From the NCBI RefSeq assembly GCF_029962835.1, contig NC_080588.1, positions 60,722,001-60,786,000 of the forward strand: a stretch of DNA of 64,000 bases, written 5' to 3'. Source of the stretch: Magnolia sinica. Taxonomy: Eukaryota; Streptophyta; Magnoliopsida; Magnoliales; Magnoliaceae. Below the pieces are notes generated by a model. The model searched no databases and had not been told where the DNA came from. It saw only the letters and a program-made list of their open reading frames with translations. Both the position numbers and the translations under genes were made by a program. Position 1 is the stretch's first letter; each line of letters begins with the position of its first letter. Of the stretch, positions 36,201 through 48,000 are shown one piece after another.

Positions 36201-38863
36201 GGTTCAGATTTCAATTCGGGCTCTTGTACAGAGACTGATCCTGTTTGGTCGGATAGGATTGCGCCCGTTGGCCTCTTAACATGTGGCTCGGATAATTATT
36301 AGCCATTGGTCATGGATCTCGCCTTAACGCTAGTTTTAAATGCACGCGAAGGATGTGCTTGTGTGGACTTCCCTCAATGGTTCTAACATGCACAATATAA
36401 CTTAATTTCCAGCACGTGGGACGAGTTACATGGGGCCCACTTGGCCCAATTTGCATCCCTAGCCACGTTGAAGACCCCACGTGCATCTTTGGAGACCCAA
36501 CACTGGGAAGATGCACGTGGGCTGCATATAGGAGCTTGATGGACACGTCGAGCCATTGGATTGAGAGGACACGATGATCGGACCATTGGATCATCATCAT
36601 CGGATATGTTGATCGTGGACCCCCATGGGCCATGAAATAGTTTAGTTGTTTAGTTTGCTTACATATTTTGTTATTTTTGGTATAACTCATATTTGTGTTG
36701 AGAGTGGGGAGTTAGGATTTAGGAACAACTTTTAATTCATTAAGCGTTTTTATGTTGAAAATCTTATTTGAGAGCGTCTTTTTGTAAAAGGTCTTTTATG
36801 AGACTATAAAGGTTGAACATCCCCACCATAGCCAATATGCATGTTATGATTGAAAGAGATTTCTCTCCTTTTGCTTTGAGACTGTGCCAAATTTCATCCT
36901 ATGATTGATTGGTGGTGTGAAACAACAGGGATTAATTCTCTAATTATCTTTTCTACTTTTCTTTCTTCTCAACAAGGTATCATCTTCTCTCATCTTCTTC
37001 TTTTCTTCTTAATCTCTTTTTTTTTCCTTTTTATTTTAAACTTTCATTCTTCTTCTTTCTACAACCCCTAATCCATCCAAACTTAGTTTTCGAAACCCCA
37101 GTTCTCAAAATTCTAAATCTCTAAAACCTTAATCCTAATCTCCCCAAAATCCTAACCCTAAAATTTTTAATTTCCAAAATCCCTTGTTCAAATCACAAAT
37201 CCCTAATTCCCACAACCTGAAACCCATATTCCCAATTCTAGAAACCCTTAATCCTAAATCTCATAAACTCAAAATCTGAAATCCTAACCCGAAACCTCCC
37301 AAAACCTCAACCCTAATGTTCCAGACCCCGATTTCTCTGAGCCTAGATACCCCAAACTCATTTCCTACATTCCTTAGCCTTTAAACAGTCCTAACATGTC
37401 AAAACTTTTACAAGACACATGATTTCCATTGAATTTAGATTTAACCCTAGTTCCTATGCAAGGATGGTGTTATTTATTTATTTATTATTATTTTTTTTAA
37501 TATCTTCCATAGGTCCTAGTTAATCAGTAATTTATGAAATTTGCATTGTAGGACTGTCGTAGGCTTGAATTTAGACATGTCATGGATATGAAATTTCTGA
37601 ATTTATGGTAAATTAGCTTTATTTTGCCGTTCCATTACTCTAGTTAATTTCATGGCATCATATTAAGTTAGATCATTTTATCCCGCATTACAAGTAATTT
37701 TCTGTATGAGGATGGCCCGATGCATCCATAGACTTCAAGAACATAGTCCCAGCCGGACAATTTACCAGAAAGTTTATTAGAGTTTGACCGGATTTATCGA
37801 TCCATCCATCGCTCGTGAGTGTACAACCATATGTTTTCCACGATTCCTTGTATTCGACTATGAAAGATCGTGTAAAATCAACCTCGACTTTAAGGCACGT
37901 CTCCCCCATTTTGTGATATGAAGGAGGTTTAAGCCCAGGTCCAAATTGACCTATTGCCTCAACCATAACCTTAAACCTTAAACCTTTCAATTTAACAGTG
38001 TTGAAAGCAACACTGGCTCGGTAAAACCACTTAGTGATATATCGAATCATGGTTTTGCTTTCTTTTTATTTATATTGGTTTCCTAATGTTGTTTGAGCGG
38101 ACCCTTTGCCCCGAGGCCCCCGACCCCTTTGGTCGACCATATACTCGTGATGTGGTCTACACCATCTATCCATAGGCCCATACCTACGAGCTCTTTTCAA
38201 GGCCGGTGGTCTAGACCAGCCGGTCGACGTAGGGGATAGGGCTAGCTTCATCCACATCAACTACATTTATATTCTTATACGCTTCTTGTTCCCGATGTAT
38301 GTAACATGTGTTGCTTGTGCCGTGCAATGCCATTGGAACTCATATACCGACATAAGTAACATATTATGTGAATATTTTCCGTAGCACTACGATGGTGCCT
38401 GTACTTCCAACTTGGGTCATTCGACTTGGGTTTCAAAGAAGAGGATCGGGAAGAAGAAGACATTGTGATTTATTCTTGTTAGTTGTAAGAACTAAAGAGG
38501 TAAAGATTAGAGTATAAATGGGAGAGAAGGGGAGAGTTACACACTTACACTTGTAGGGTTGTTGATGCAGGACAATTAGCCACTTGCTCTAAAAGCTCGA
38601 ACTGTTAGAGCATGGTGAATTAATCCCTTTATCTCATAGCCCAGGCCCTACATCCCATGGGTTTATCTCATAGCCCAGGCCCTACATCCCATGGGTTAGG
38701 ACCTCAGCCGAACCTCCGTTGTCGGCCCCAAATCACATGGATACCACCTCACATGAGCCACCCGCCTCACGCGGGCCGCCCACCCCGACTGTGCCCCTGC
38801 ATCCCATAGGCAACCCTACTCGAGCCCGGTGTGAAAATGCCCTTGCATTAGTTGTAGTTGTAG

Positions 38864-38906
<43 letters not shown>

Positions 38907-38975
38907 ACACACACTAGTACTTGTAGTTTTGTAGAAGAGAGGAGAGAAGAAAAATAGCAAGAGAGGGGGAAATAG

Positions 38976-39021
<46 letters not shown>

Positions 39022-41297
39022 ACACACTTGTAGTTGTTGGGGAAAAAAAGAAAGAAAGAAAGAACAGAGAGGGTGAGTTACACTTATAGACGTAGGAGAG
39101 AGAGAGAGAGAGAGAGAGAGAGTTACACAAGTACACAACGCAACACAAATTTGAATCTAAATTCTTGTCTTGAGAGTTGAGACTTTCTTCACTATGGAGT
39201 CTTTGAGTCTTGTAAGTTGTAACTTGTAGGTTGTAGCTTATAGCCTGCAATAAATCACATTATTTAGTACAAGTCTATAACATGCAATAAATCTGAATAT
39301 ATCATGTTGTGCATCTCGTCATGAGCTAGATCTTACACCTTTGCCCTCTAATGTCTCGATAAAACATTCACCCATATTTATCCAGTCATTATCTGTAGAA
39401 AGGGCATGATTCTCCTTCTGGGCGTTCCACTCAATCATCTGATTCCATATCCGATAAGCAAATTGGATAGAGGCCTTGATTTTTTTCCCCCTCACATGTC
39501 GCACATCAAGTTGAAGATTGTATCTCACAAATACAAGGGCATTTATCTTTGTTGCTCTAGTTTATAGACTGTATATGCACAAACCTATATTTTCATAATT
39601 AACTACAACATATAATTAGTAGATAAGTATATAAACAATTGATAATGAGATTCATGAGATGAGTTAACTAATTTTCACCTACTCAAAAGTGCTCCAATTA
39701 TGCTCACAACCAGTAGCATAACATGTTAGATTCAAAGTATGAGTTGCCAACTTTTGCAATTCTAAACACTCGTCTCCGTAGCTCTTCCACCATAAACTTA
39801 TGTATCATATAGTATGACGAATCAAACATTAAACTAAATAACTTAAATATCAAAGTAGACATTTAAGTAATTAGACAAAGTCAACTAACAGTTAATAAGG
39901 AAAATAATTCACAAGTCACTTGGTTGCTCTGTAGTTCTTCTTAACTTTGATGTTTCTCTTCCAAACAAGCCAAAAGCCTTCTTAAAGTTGTCCATCTGCC
40001 CATTGATAATGACTTTTTGCCTTGAATCTGGGAACATTCTTTCAATGCAATTATATAGGCCAGTTTTTATTTCTAAATCTGCATGAAAGTTCTCTTCATG
40101 TTGGAATCATTTATTTGGAAAGTAGGCCACCATATGTAAGGACCTATAGAGCTGTAGATTTTACCACCGTCGATTAGTCCCGAATAGCCGAATACTGCTT
40201 TTTTTAACTTATTACATAATTCTTCGCTTTATTCTCTTTCACCCGATCCATCGTCTCATAACTGTATCTCTTGGCTGGCCTCTCATCCGAATAAACTAAT
40301 CTTAGCCCCTTAACTAATTGGTATAGTAGTCTTCAAGGAATACTTGATGAATGGGCAAAAGTCTACATTGGCTTAGACTGTCATGTACGTGAACTTCCAC
40401 CTCAAACTGATCCTATGCTCATGTATGCTCTTTAATGCTAAAAAAAATGTAGTAAATAGTGTCATGGCTAGTCTAGTCGCCTTTTATATGCTTGCATATC
40501 AAATTCAAAACGCAACAATGCTTGTAGATGTTCACAATTGTAGCCCTTTCCTTCACGTTTTTCGCATGAAGTTGCAATTGACTGATGTCTGCAAGCACAA
40601 TGTATGCAATGGGCTGCACATGGTGACCAACATAACTTCATTTTTTTTTTTTCCTCGATCAACAATTGACCACTTTTCATAAGGGGATGTACTATCTACA
40701 ACTACTCATTCTACATTCTCCAAATCAATATGTGATTCTTAGTTTCTTACCAGTCAATAGTTATGTGTTTTTTTATTTTTATTTTTTATTCTTTTCCATC
40801 TGAGCTACATCCCCCAGTCAATAGTCATGTTGTGTAGTTACTAACCAACCAAAATGAAAGAAAATTTGGGTGGGATGGATTGGAATACATGCACGCATAA
40901 CACATGTATGGTGGATGAGTCACCGCTGCTCAAGAAATAGTTAATTGTGCACATTGTAGTTTAGCCATCTGAAGAAATGGTCAGTCATCACTTCTGATTG
41001 GCTTTACTTTATTTTATTTTTTAAAATGCATCCATACTTCTTGAGAATGACTTAAAATACCGTTTTGCTGCAACAGCAACAATTATTAGAACTCCTGTCT
41101 TTATTCCTAGTTCTTTTTTCTTTTTTAACTACTTGTCAATTAATTCCTTAGAAATGTAAAAAATCACTATTAACTCCGATCCTGCTTGGTTTTTTTTTTT
41201 CTCCTGTCATGGGAATCCATTCTCCAGGTATTCTCTATCAGCTGCAGTGACTTTCATGGCCTTCAAGAGGTTAAAGCCAAAGAAGAGCAGGAGATAG
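28952..41297 (+). CDS. SURF1: SURF1-like cytochrome c oxidase assembly protein, mitochondrial
   Basis: SURF1/Shy1 family: an inner mitochondrial membrane protein that helps assemble complex IV, acting around haem a insertion into COX1. Coding exons: 28952-29105, 29856-29956, 32663-32901, 33083-33257, 33707-33990 and 41228-41297. Phases agree throughout and give 340 aa. Residues 1-55 are rich in Ser, Thr and Pro with few acidic residues, consistent with a mitochondrial presequence. First membrane span at about 62-77 (FLPGAITFGLGTWQ, then RRQEK). The intermembrane-space domain shows IYIGPRSRSISGVTENG, then ILVNRGWVPRSW, GQWFYVDVPA and VMPQDHLNY. Second span at about 319-334 (YSLSAAVTFMAF), encoded by the last exon, with a basic tail. 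The final intron is 7.2 kb and full of transposon debris, so the last 23 codons depend on a long splice. No internal stop or frameshift is seen. Confidence 0.95.
29324..29552. mobile_element. 'ggggtcgtttggca' MITE in SURF1 intron 1
   Basis: Left end ggggtcgtttggcagcttgg, right end ccaggttgccaaacaacatg, an inverted pair. The interior has several 'gaattcc/ggaatt' words typical of small hAT- or Harbinger-type MITEs. The superfamily is not decided. Confidence 0.65.
29683..29757. repeat. (CT)n-(AC)n compound microsatellite
   Basis: About 15 CT units followed by about 21 AC units. Confidence 0.95.
30058..30385. mobile_element. Fold-back element with (TA)n core
   Basis: The left arm (gtccaaccagtctaacatgg, then aaaatgggatgcccc) and the right arm (gggtcatcccattttcattatggggcgaccatgttagaccagttg) are inverted. 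(TA)n fills 30182-30227 at the centre. 'gggccaccatgtg' faces 'catgtggccc' inside. Confidence 0.75.
30640..30768 (-). mobile_element. tRNA-derived SINE
   Basis: On the minus strand 'ggcttagtggtagactcac' (A box) precedes 'catgggttcgagcacccat' (B box), and the 3' side runs into a GT-rich, then A-rich tail (gtgtgtgtgaaaaaaag). It resembles the SINE at 11815. Confidence 0.75.
31420..31447. repeat. (GC)n-(AC)n microsatellite
   Basis: Alternating purine-pyrimidine tract (gcgcgcgc then acacac) inside the LINE fragment; Z-DNA-prone composition. Confidence 0.9.
34556..34745. repeat. 'gtcagcggattgggtttgag' dispersed repeat
   Basis: Begins ggctgtcagcggattgggtt and has tacccgtaga / tacccataagggtacc words. 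A related copy is at 60986-61130. Family unknown. Confidence 0.5.
34930..36302 (+). pseudogene. RRM-containing remnant, probably LINE ORF1
   Basis: At about 35145-35400 on the + strand one reads LFVDLFLPDWLVANFRRVFS, KVGEVREVVMPRSK, a stop, GFAFVRFLTEEEIENALKIL and NGSRFGGHSLLVQRA. This is one RNA-recognition motif with RNP2 (LFVDLF) and RNP1 (GFAFVRF), interrupted by a stop (TAA at about 35280). Plant L1-type LINEs carry such an RRM in ORF1. The frame at 35895-36302 (135 codons) follows on the same strand but has no recognisable domain. A cellular RRM pseudogene is the alternative. Confidence 0.55.
36696..36974 (+). repeat. Copia-type LTR with adjacent PBS
   Basis: Starts TGTTGAGAG and ends TTCTCAACA, perfect inverted ends of eight bases. 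It is followed by AGGTATCATCTTC (36975-36987), which resembles a Met-tRNA primer-binding site. No second LTR was found downstream, so only the 5' end of an element, or a TRIM, remains. The leader that follows (to about 37440) is full of accctaa-like words. Confidence 0.65.
37050..37340. repeat. Degenerate 'aaaccctaa' tract
   Basis: Many telomere-like words (aacccta, cctaatc, aaaccct) in irregular order. It lies in the leader of the LTR element, so I read it as low-complexity leader, not a true interstitial telomere. Confidence 0.5.
37688..38463 (-). pseudogene. hAT transposase N-terminal part (BED finger, DUF659)
   Basis: From 38463 downward: a BED-type finger (DPSWKYRH-like, ICYLCRYMSSNGIARHKQH), a short linker, then from 38050 to 37688 the DUF659-type block (WFYRASVAFNTVK, GPGLKPPSYHKM, WKTYGCTLTSDGWIDKSGQTLINFLVNCPAGTMFLKS). 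It stops after the last block, so the catalytic middle is missing. Confidence 0.75.
38500..39135. repeat. (GA)n minisatellite with 'gagttacacacttgtagt' units
   Basis: Five units of (GA)n + gagagttacac(ac)... follow one another at about 38535, 38904, 39019, 39075 and 39122, with pure GA tracts at 38866-38904, 38978-39019 and 39096-39122. A 34-bp duplication (tttatctcatagcccaggcc...) sits at 38628-38695. Confidence 0.85.
39310..40400 (-). pseudogene. hAT transposase C-terminal part (dimerisation domain)
   Basis: Read downward: DRVKE-like and KAKNYVI (about 40240), GLYNCIERMFPDSRQKVIIN (about 40010), FKKAFGLFGR (about 39970), then WKSYGDECLELQKLATHTLN and LTCYATGCEHNWSTFE (39675-39780), the hallmark of the hAT C-terminal dimerisation region, and MRYNLQLDVRHVRGKKIKAS with DDWINMGE (39319-39528). 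Stops and shifts interrupt it. Confidence 0.75.
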
Positions 41298-43159
41298 TGG
41301 ACTATTGTAAGAGTTTGATTTTTGCAAAAAAACTACCATTAACTTTCAAATTATTTTTAAAGAAATGAAAGAAAACTGGCTTTCATCAAGAATTTTGCAG
41401 ATTATTGTAGAAACTATAAATGTGTCCACCCAAGAACAAAAAAATAAAAAACAAAAATCTTGAAACTGCACAATGTTTTGATTCCTTTTCAAGTACTGCA
41501 ACATCTTCTTTCTTTCTTTCTTTCTTAAAATAAGTTCACCGTCTTTTTCTCCCATTGTTCGGCATGTCCAGTATCTCAACTTCCTGCTAGGGGCTGTTTG
41601 GATTCAAGCCAGGTTTTGTTCATTGACAAGCATTTGAGACAAAAGAACATGTCTACTATGCTTTTTAAACCTTATTTATGCAGAAAACCTAGGCACTTTT
41701 GGGACAAATAATCAAAGCCATATGACCATCAAAAGCATGGTCGCTCGTCTCTGGTCAAGAGTTAGATTTACATGTGCCACCCACTTGGTGTACATGAGTA
41801 ATGCCCGCATCCGTGCGTGTCACATATTCCAAATGTGCCACATGTGCAACCATCCAAGTTCAAGCACAAAAAAATGTGGCACATGTGTCAAATGCATGCA
41901 TGCACACATGTCAGTCTGCCACCATCCATATTAAGCTCCCCACATGTATCCATCCGTACTCTTTATTCAAGCCTGCTTGAAAAACAAGGAGAATGTAACA
42001 GCATGTTTTACAAACAACCAGTCTCAACAGCACTTCGTCGCTTGTCATGCACAATCCCTCCACATGCATTGCAAGCACCGCCATGGCAGATGCTTGAAAA
42101 ATCCCATCTGTTCTGTCGTATAGTTGCCCTTCCTCAAGATTCAAGCTGGTCGATTCGTCTCATGGGTCATGATCTTGGAAACAAATGGATCCCTCTCATA
42201 TGTTTCATAAACTATAGCCGTCCTTTCCTTGGGCGCTAGGACAGGCTGCTTCACTGCTACCAGGTGTTTACAGTGGTTACTGCACCAAGTTTCTGTCATA
42301 CATGTGGCATGCATCTAAGAGATCCCGACCGATCTTCCGGCTGGCTGTACTTTGGGTGGGCCATGGCTCAAAAGTCACAGTGATCAGACAATCATTAGCT
42401 CTCAGAGGATCTGATCAATGCATGTTTTAGGCTCTTTGTTACAGGACAGTTGAGCCATTGATCTGATAGTACAGATGGGCTTGATTTTGGAAATGACTCG
42501 CGATGCTGGGCCGCCAAGCCGCCAAGCTGAGGGGCCTTGCTTTCCCATGATTGAGACAGGTGATCTGTTGGGCCAACAAGTAGATGGGCCTCAGTTTGAT
42601 AACCAGTGATTGGGCAATATTAGCTGTGTAATTGGCGCAATTTTCACCCCCAGAAATAGGATCTCATATCATCGCCCAAGATCATAGCCATCCGAAGAAT
42701 GGACTTTTCTTGGTTTCCACTTTTAAGCTCACCGATCAGACGGCTGTGAATATCCGATGGAGCCACGGGGCACAGAGGCCCATTCCTAGGCCCAACCATC
42801 GATGATCAAGATTGTTATCTGGCTGGCTTGGCATGGGTAGATAGTGACCAAAAAATATATCCACTTGTACAACCTCAGCCACCCCCTGTAACAAAATTTC
42901 ACCCGTTCTTTATTGAGCATTTGGTTATATGTTATTAGGAACCGTTGGTTTGTAGGGTGGTGATGAATTCACAGCTTTGCTTGTCCATGATCGGTGAAGG
43001 ACATGATATTATCTCACAGAAGCTTGTGGCCCACCTGCATACTGAACCAAGAAGTTGCTCGTTCGGACCAAGCATGGCATATTTCTAGCTAGACTCCAGT
43101 CAGTAATTGGCAGTGAGTTGTGGCCCGGGCGCCCTACTGGCACATTCTGATAGAGCCAG
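41298..43159. other. SURF1 3' flank and intergenic sequence
   Basis: The first 200-300 bases are probably SURF1 3' UTR. Beyond that 'gtgccacatgtg' words recur at 41770-41930 and 42350-42800 has 'gggccatgg/gatgggcc' words. The open stretches near 41820-42240 have no recognisable similarity. Confidence 0.45.
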
Positions 43160-43525
43160 GGCCTGGCCTGTTTGGCCGGGCAAATCCCATGGGAATAGGA
43201 GGGATGGGATGGATTTTAAGGTAATGATTGTGGTGTCAGTGGATTGGTTTAAGATCCATGGGATTGCTATATACCGGGACAAATTCACTGGGTCTGTTTG
43301 GCACGCCTGGCACATACCGGGATTTTACCTTCCAATCCGTCCATCCAAGGGATATGATCAATTTTAAGGTAATGATGGTGATGTCAGTGGATTGTTCTAA
43401 GATCCATGGGATTGCTTATATCCTGGGACAAGTTCACCAGGTCTGTTTGGCTCGTCATGTATATCCCGGGATGCGATCCCATGCCTCCTAATACCGTGGG
43501 ATCGGTCCAGCCAAACAGGCCCTAA
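43160..43525. mobile_element. MITE with internal 148-bp duplication
   Basis: Left end ggcctgtttggccgggcaaat, right end agccaaacaggccct, inverted. The block 'attttaaggtaatgat.gtg.tgtcagtggattg' to 'gggtctgtttggc' occurs twice (starting about 43213 and 43361). Confidence 0.7.
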
Positions 43526-43587
43526 GCTTAAGATCTAAGCCTGGTGTCCAGGCCGGGCCAGGGCCTGACCTGGCCGTATCATTAACA

Positions 43588-44542
43588 TGTTGGAATATTT
43601 AGTTGAATTAAATAGACTATTAAAAATCGAGAACCAAAAAAGGAAAATAAATTTTTGAGAAAGAAGAACTTATTGAATTGAGTCGAGGCGTGACTAAGTC
43701 ACTCGGCTTGAAATCGAATTTGCTCCCCTTGGACGGCGTCCCAAGTGCAACAGGTTTCCAAAGCAATCGACCTCCAGGATACAACAACTATGACCCGATC
43801 CCAGAGGTGCACTCACTGTACACGGGCTCGAACCACTTGCAGTTTAATACGAAAGTGCTGAGTTGATTCAGCGATGAACTCAGTAGAAAATGCTTAAAAT
43901 TGTATCAGAGAGCGTTTTATAAGAGAGATAATAATTTCGTATATATCAAACTGGAATCGGTTGTCTTTATATAGACTTCGAAGTGGTGCATAAGCACCCT
44001 TTATAAAAGGTTAAGTCCGTTGGGTTTAAACCCAACAGATGCGACCAACCGGAAGGGACGCATCTCTCTGGTTTAAAATGAAAAAGCGCAAATGCAAGTA
44101 CACTCCCGCACATACAGTCCTGCGAGTACCCATACACACATCCACGCGAGTACACACACACCGCACCCGCACCCGCGCCCACGCCCAGCCCAGCCCAGCC
44201 CAGCCCGTCCCGTCCCGTCCCGTCGCGCATGCGCACGCACACACGGACACGGACTCGGCTCGGCTCGGCTCGGCACGGTTCGGCGCGCGCGCGCGTGTGG
44301 TGAATGGCATAGATTAGAGCTATTGGCATAGCCCTCCCACAGGACCAAATTCACATGCCCCCTGAAAGGGGCTCAAGCCCTAGGCAAAAAGACTATCTTA
44401 TATACAAGATAGTTTACCTTTTCAAATCCGATGTGGGACAAAACCTACAACACAAAAGTACCAAAGCTTTTCAAATGTGGAGGGAAAACACCGAAAATTT
44501 GAAAATTCAAATTTGAAAATTATTTTAAAATAAAATACAACA
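43588..44542 (-). repeat. 3' LTR of the copia element (955 bp)
   Basis: Carries the TATATAAAG box on the minus strand (43965-43973), a perfect 18-base palindrome gttgggtttaaacccaac (44019-44036), and pentanucleotide arrays (cagcc, cgtcc, ctcgg) at 44184-44275. It is longer than its partner by about 140 bases, plus longer arrays. Confidence 0.93.
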
Positions 44543-44556
44543 ATCCCCCACATGTT
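44543..44556 (-). other. Polypurine tract of the copia element
   Basis: On the minus strand ATGTGGGGGAT lies directly before the 3' LTR, the site that primes plus-strand DNA synthesis. Confidence 0.85.
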
Positions 44557-45042
44557 TTAAAATAAACCCTTTCGGATTAAAGCGTAATAGTTGTGCAATG
44601 GTGCCGGTGTCACCATAGACTTGAACCGACATTAGAGTAAGCAAGACAGGTCTACAGGAATCAGATGACACCATAGTCTTGAACTTGAATCCTTTTAATG
44701 TAGATCGCAAGTACATGCCACTCACACAACTCTTCCTCTGCACGTGATTCTACGGTTCGGTGCGTTTCGGTCATACAACATTACCTGGATTTCATGAGTG
44801 CTCTAGAGAATTCGCCTAGATTCTCATAGGAAGCGGCCTTCACCTCCACACCCATATAGGTGAATTCTATCAAGTGTATGCAGCAACTGTATACACCACC
44901 AAATATATGGCTATGGATTCATTAAGAGTTCTAACAACTCATCCTTCTGCGTTGCTGCTCGCACTGTACACCATAGAAGGGGCTCATACAACTCAGTGCA
45001 ATCGTTTACCTCGTGTCTTGTTGTTTACCCATTAAACCTATC

Positions 45043-48000
45043 TCATGGGATCTCCACTTGTATAGGTTGGGTTGCCGACACTGGTAACTCATATATTAGG
45101 CTCAGCCCCATTCCCTTCGATGTATCATTGACTAACCTTTTAGATAGTCCTTTAGTCAGAGGATCTGCTAGATTCTTTTCTGACCTCACAAAGTCAATAG
45201 ATATGACTCCATCACGCAACATATGTTTCACTATGTTGTGTCTGAGTCTAATATGCCTGCTCTTTCCATTATATATTTTACTCTTTGCTTTCGCTATAGC
45301 TGCTTGACAGTCACAATGAATAGATACGGCCGATACAGGCTTTGGCCACAATGGTATATCAGCTAAGAGATTTCTAAGCCACTCGGCTTCTATTCCAGCC
45401 TTTTCTAAGGCAATAAACTCGGATTCCATAGTAGACCGAGCGATACATGTCTGCTTGGTAGACTTTCAAGAGACTGCTCCTCCACCTAAAGTGAAGACAT
45501 ATCCACTCGTGGATTTTGTCTCATCTGAATCACTAATCCAGTTAGCATCACTGTATCCTTCTAATACAGCAGGAAAACCATTATAATGTAAACCATAGGC
45601 TATACTGCCTTTTAGGTATCTCAAAATCCTAGATAAAGCATTCCAATGCTCTTTTCCAGGGTTATGTGTATATCTACTTAGCCTTTCTACTGCAAAAGCA
45701 ATGTCTGATCTAGTGCAGTTTATTAGATACATAAGGCTACCAATTATTTTGGAATACTCCAATTGAGACACAATTTTCTGTATTCTTCATAAGAGTCACA
45801 CTATAATCATAAGGAGTACTGACAGGTAAAATGGTTAAACTTTCTCAATATCTTCTCAATGTAATGAGATTGAGATAATATAATAACACCATTTTTTCTG
45901 GTTACTTCAATACCCAAGATTACACTAGCCTCTCCTAAGTCTTTCATGTCAAACTTAGATGACAAGAATTTCTTAGTTGTATTAACTAATTTAATATTAG
46001 TTCCAAAAATAAGCATGTCATCAACATAAAGGCATATAATAACATAATCATTTCCAGAAATTTTACTATATACACATCTATCTACATCATTTATATGATA
46101 ACCATTTGATTTTAAAACACCATCAAATTTTTCATGCCATTGTTTAGGAGTCTGTTTTAAACCATATAATGATTTAATTAGTCTACATACTTTATTTTCT
46201 TTTCCTAATATCTTATAACCCTCAGGTTGTTTCATATATATTTCTTCATCTAAGTCTCCATTTAGGAAAGTTGTCTTAACGTCCATCTGGTGTACCACCA
46301 GTTTATATATGGAGGCTATCGCTGTTAAGACCCTAATAGTTGTAATTCTAGTTACAGGAGAGTGTGTATCAAAGTAATCTATTCTTTCTTTTTGTTTAAA
46401 TCCTTTCGCTACCAACCTAGCTTTAAACTTATCAATAGTCCCATCTGATTTTAGTTTCTTTCTAAACACCCATTTATAACCTATTGGTTTATTTCCAGGT
46501 GGTAGGTCTACAATTTTCCAAGTGTTATTAGATATAATAGATTCTAACTCATCATTTATTGCTTCCTTCCAAAAGGTTGCATCTGGAGAGTTAATTGCTT
46601 CTATATAGGTTGTAGGATCATCTTCTACTAAGAAAATGAAAAAACCATCTCCTAGGTTAGTTTCTCTTCTAACCCTAGTACTTTTTCTTGGTTGTATCTC
46701 TTCTACTACTTTCTCATATACATTTTTACTAGTAGATGCAATATCTGATTCATTGACTTCCTCTATTCTTATAGATTTAGATTTCATAGGGAATATGTTC
46801 TCAAAGAACTCTGCATCCCTGGCTTCTATAATTGTATTAGGATCTAGAATATTATCCTTAGTTTTTAAAACTAGGAACCTGTAGGCCGCACTATTTTGTG
46901 CGTAACCTATAAATACACAGTCGGTTGTTTTAGGACCTAACTTTCTTTTCTTAGTTTCAGGTAATCCTACTTTAGCAAGACACCCCCACACTTTAATATA
47001 TTTGTAACTAGGAACATGATTCTTCCATAGTTCATATGGTGTTTGTTCAGAAGATTTAGAAGGAATCCTATTTAGAATATAACAAGCAGATAGAATTGCT
47101 TTTCCCCACATATTTGAGGGTAAGCCTGAACTATTTAACATAGCATTCATCATCTCTTTTAGAGTTATATTCTTACGTTCTGCTATTCCATTCTGTTCTG
47201 GTGTAGAAGGAGCTGTAGTTTCGTGAACTATTCCATTCTTTTCACATAATTCTCTAAATTGAGAAGATTCATATTCACCTCCTCTATCTGCTCTAAGTCT
47301 TTTAATTTTTATATTTAACTGATTTTCAATTTCAATTTTGTATTTAGAAAAAGCATCTAAAGCTTCATCTTTGTTTCTTAATAGATAGACTCTAGTGAAC
47401 CTAGAGTAATCATCTACAAAAGTTATGTAATATCTTTTTCCACCTCTAGACATGTGATTTCTAAAATCACCTAAGTCACTGTGTATTAACTCTAATAGAA
47501 CAGATGATCTTTCTATTTGTTTAAAGGGTTTTTTAATGAATTTTGATTCGACACATGTGTCATATTTGTCAAATTCTTCATTAGATATATTAGGTAATAA
47601 ACCTAATCTTTTCATTTTCTTCAAAGATGCTATATTCACATGACCTAATCTACTATGCCATAGATAAAAAGGTTCAACGATATAAACAAAACTGAATGTC
47701 TTCTTATTATTATCATTGGATACATTTATAATGAATAAACCATCGCTACAGTACCCCTTACCAACAAAGGTTCCATTCTTAGTCATTACAAGCTTATCTG
47801 AATCAAATACTAACTTAACACCAGCCTTATTGAGGAGTGAACCAGAGACCAAGTTTCTTCTAATGTCGGGCACATGTAGGACATCATTCAACATTAGAGT
47901 CTTTCCAGAAGTGAGTTTCAGAAGTACTTTTCCTTTCCCTACAACTGGAGACGTTCTAGCATTACTCATGAACACCTGTTCATCATCTCCTGATACTTGG

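Larger units (their letters stand above)
33991..41227 (+). other. SURF1 intron 5 (7.2 kb)
   Basis: Donor GTGCGT, acceptor TTCTCCAG. Contents are a LINE ORF1-like RRM remnant, an LTR with PBS, two hAT fragments and a GA-rich minisatellite. AATAAA-like signals occur soon after the donor (gaataaatatgtaaataaatc, about 34374). Confidence 0.85.

Noticed and set aside
37050-37340. Interstitial telomere from accctaa words
   Set aside because: The words are irregular and mixed with unrelated sequence, and they lie in the leader next to an LTR and PBS; no head-to-tail TTTAGGG array.
38719-39250. Ser-Leu-rich frames
   Set aside because: Translations of (GA)n/(CT)n tracts in the minisatellite.
43967-44354. 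Overlapping Arg/Ala/Pro-rich frames on both strands
   Set aside because: They translate the cagcc/cgtcc/ctcgg arrays of the copia LTR; low-complexity DNA.
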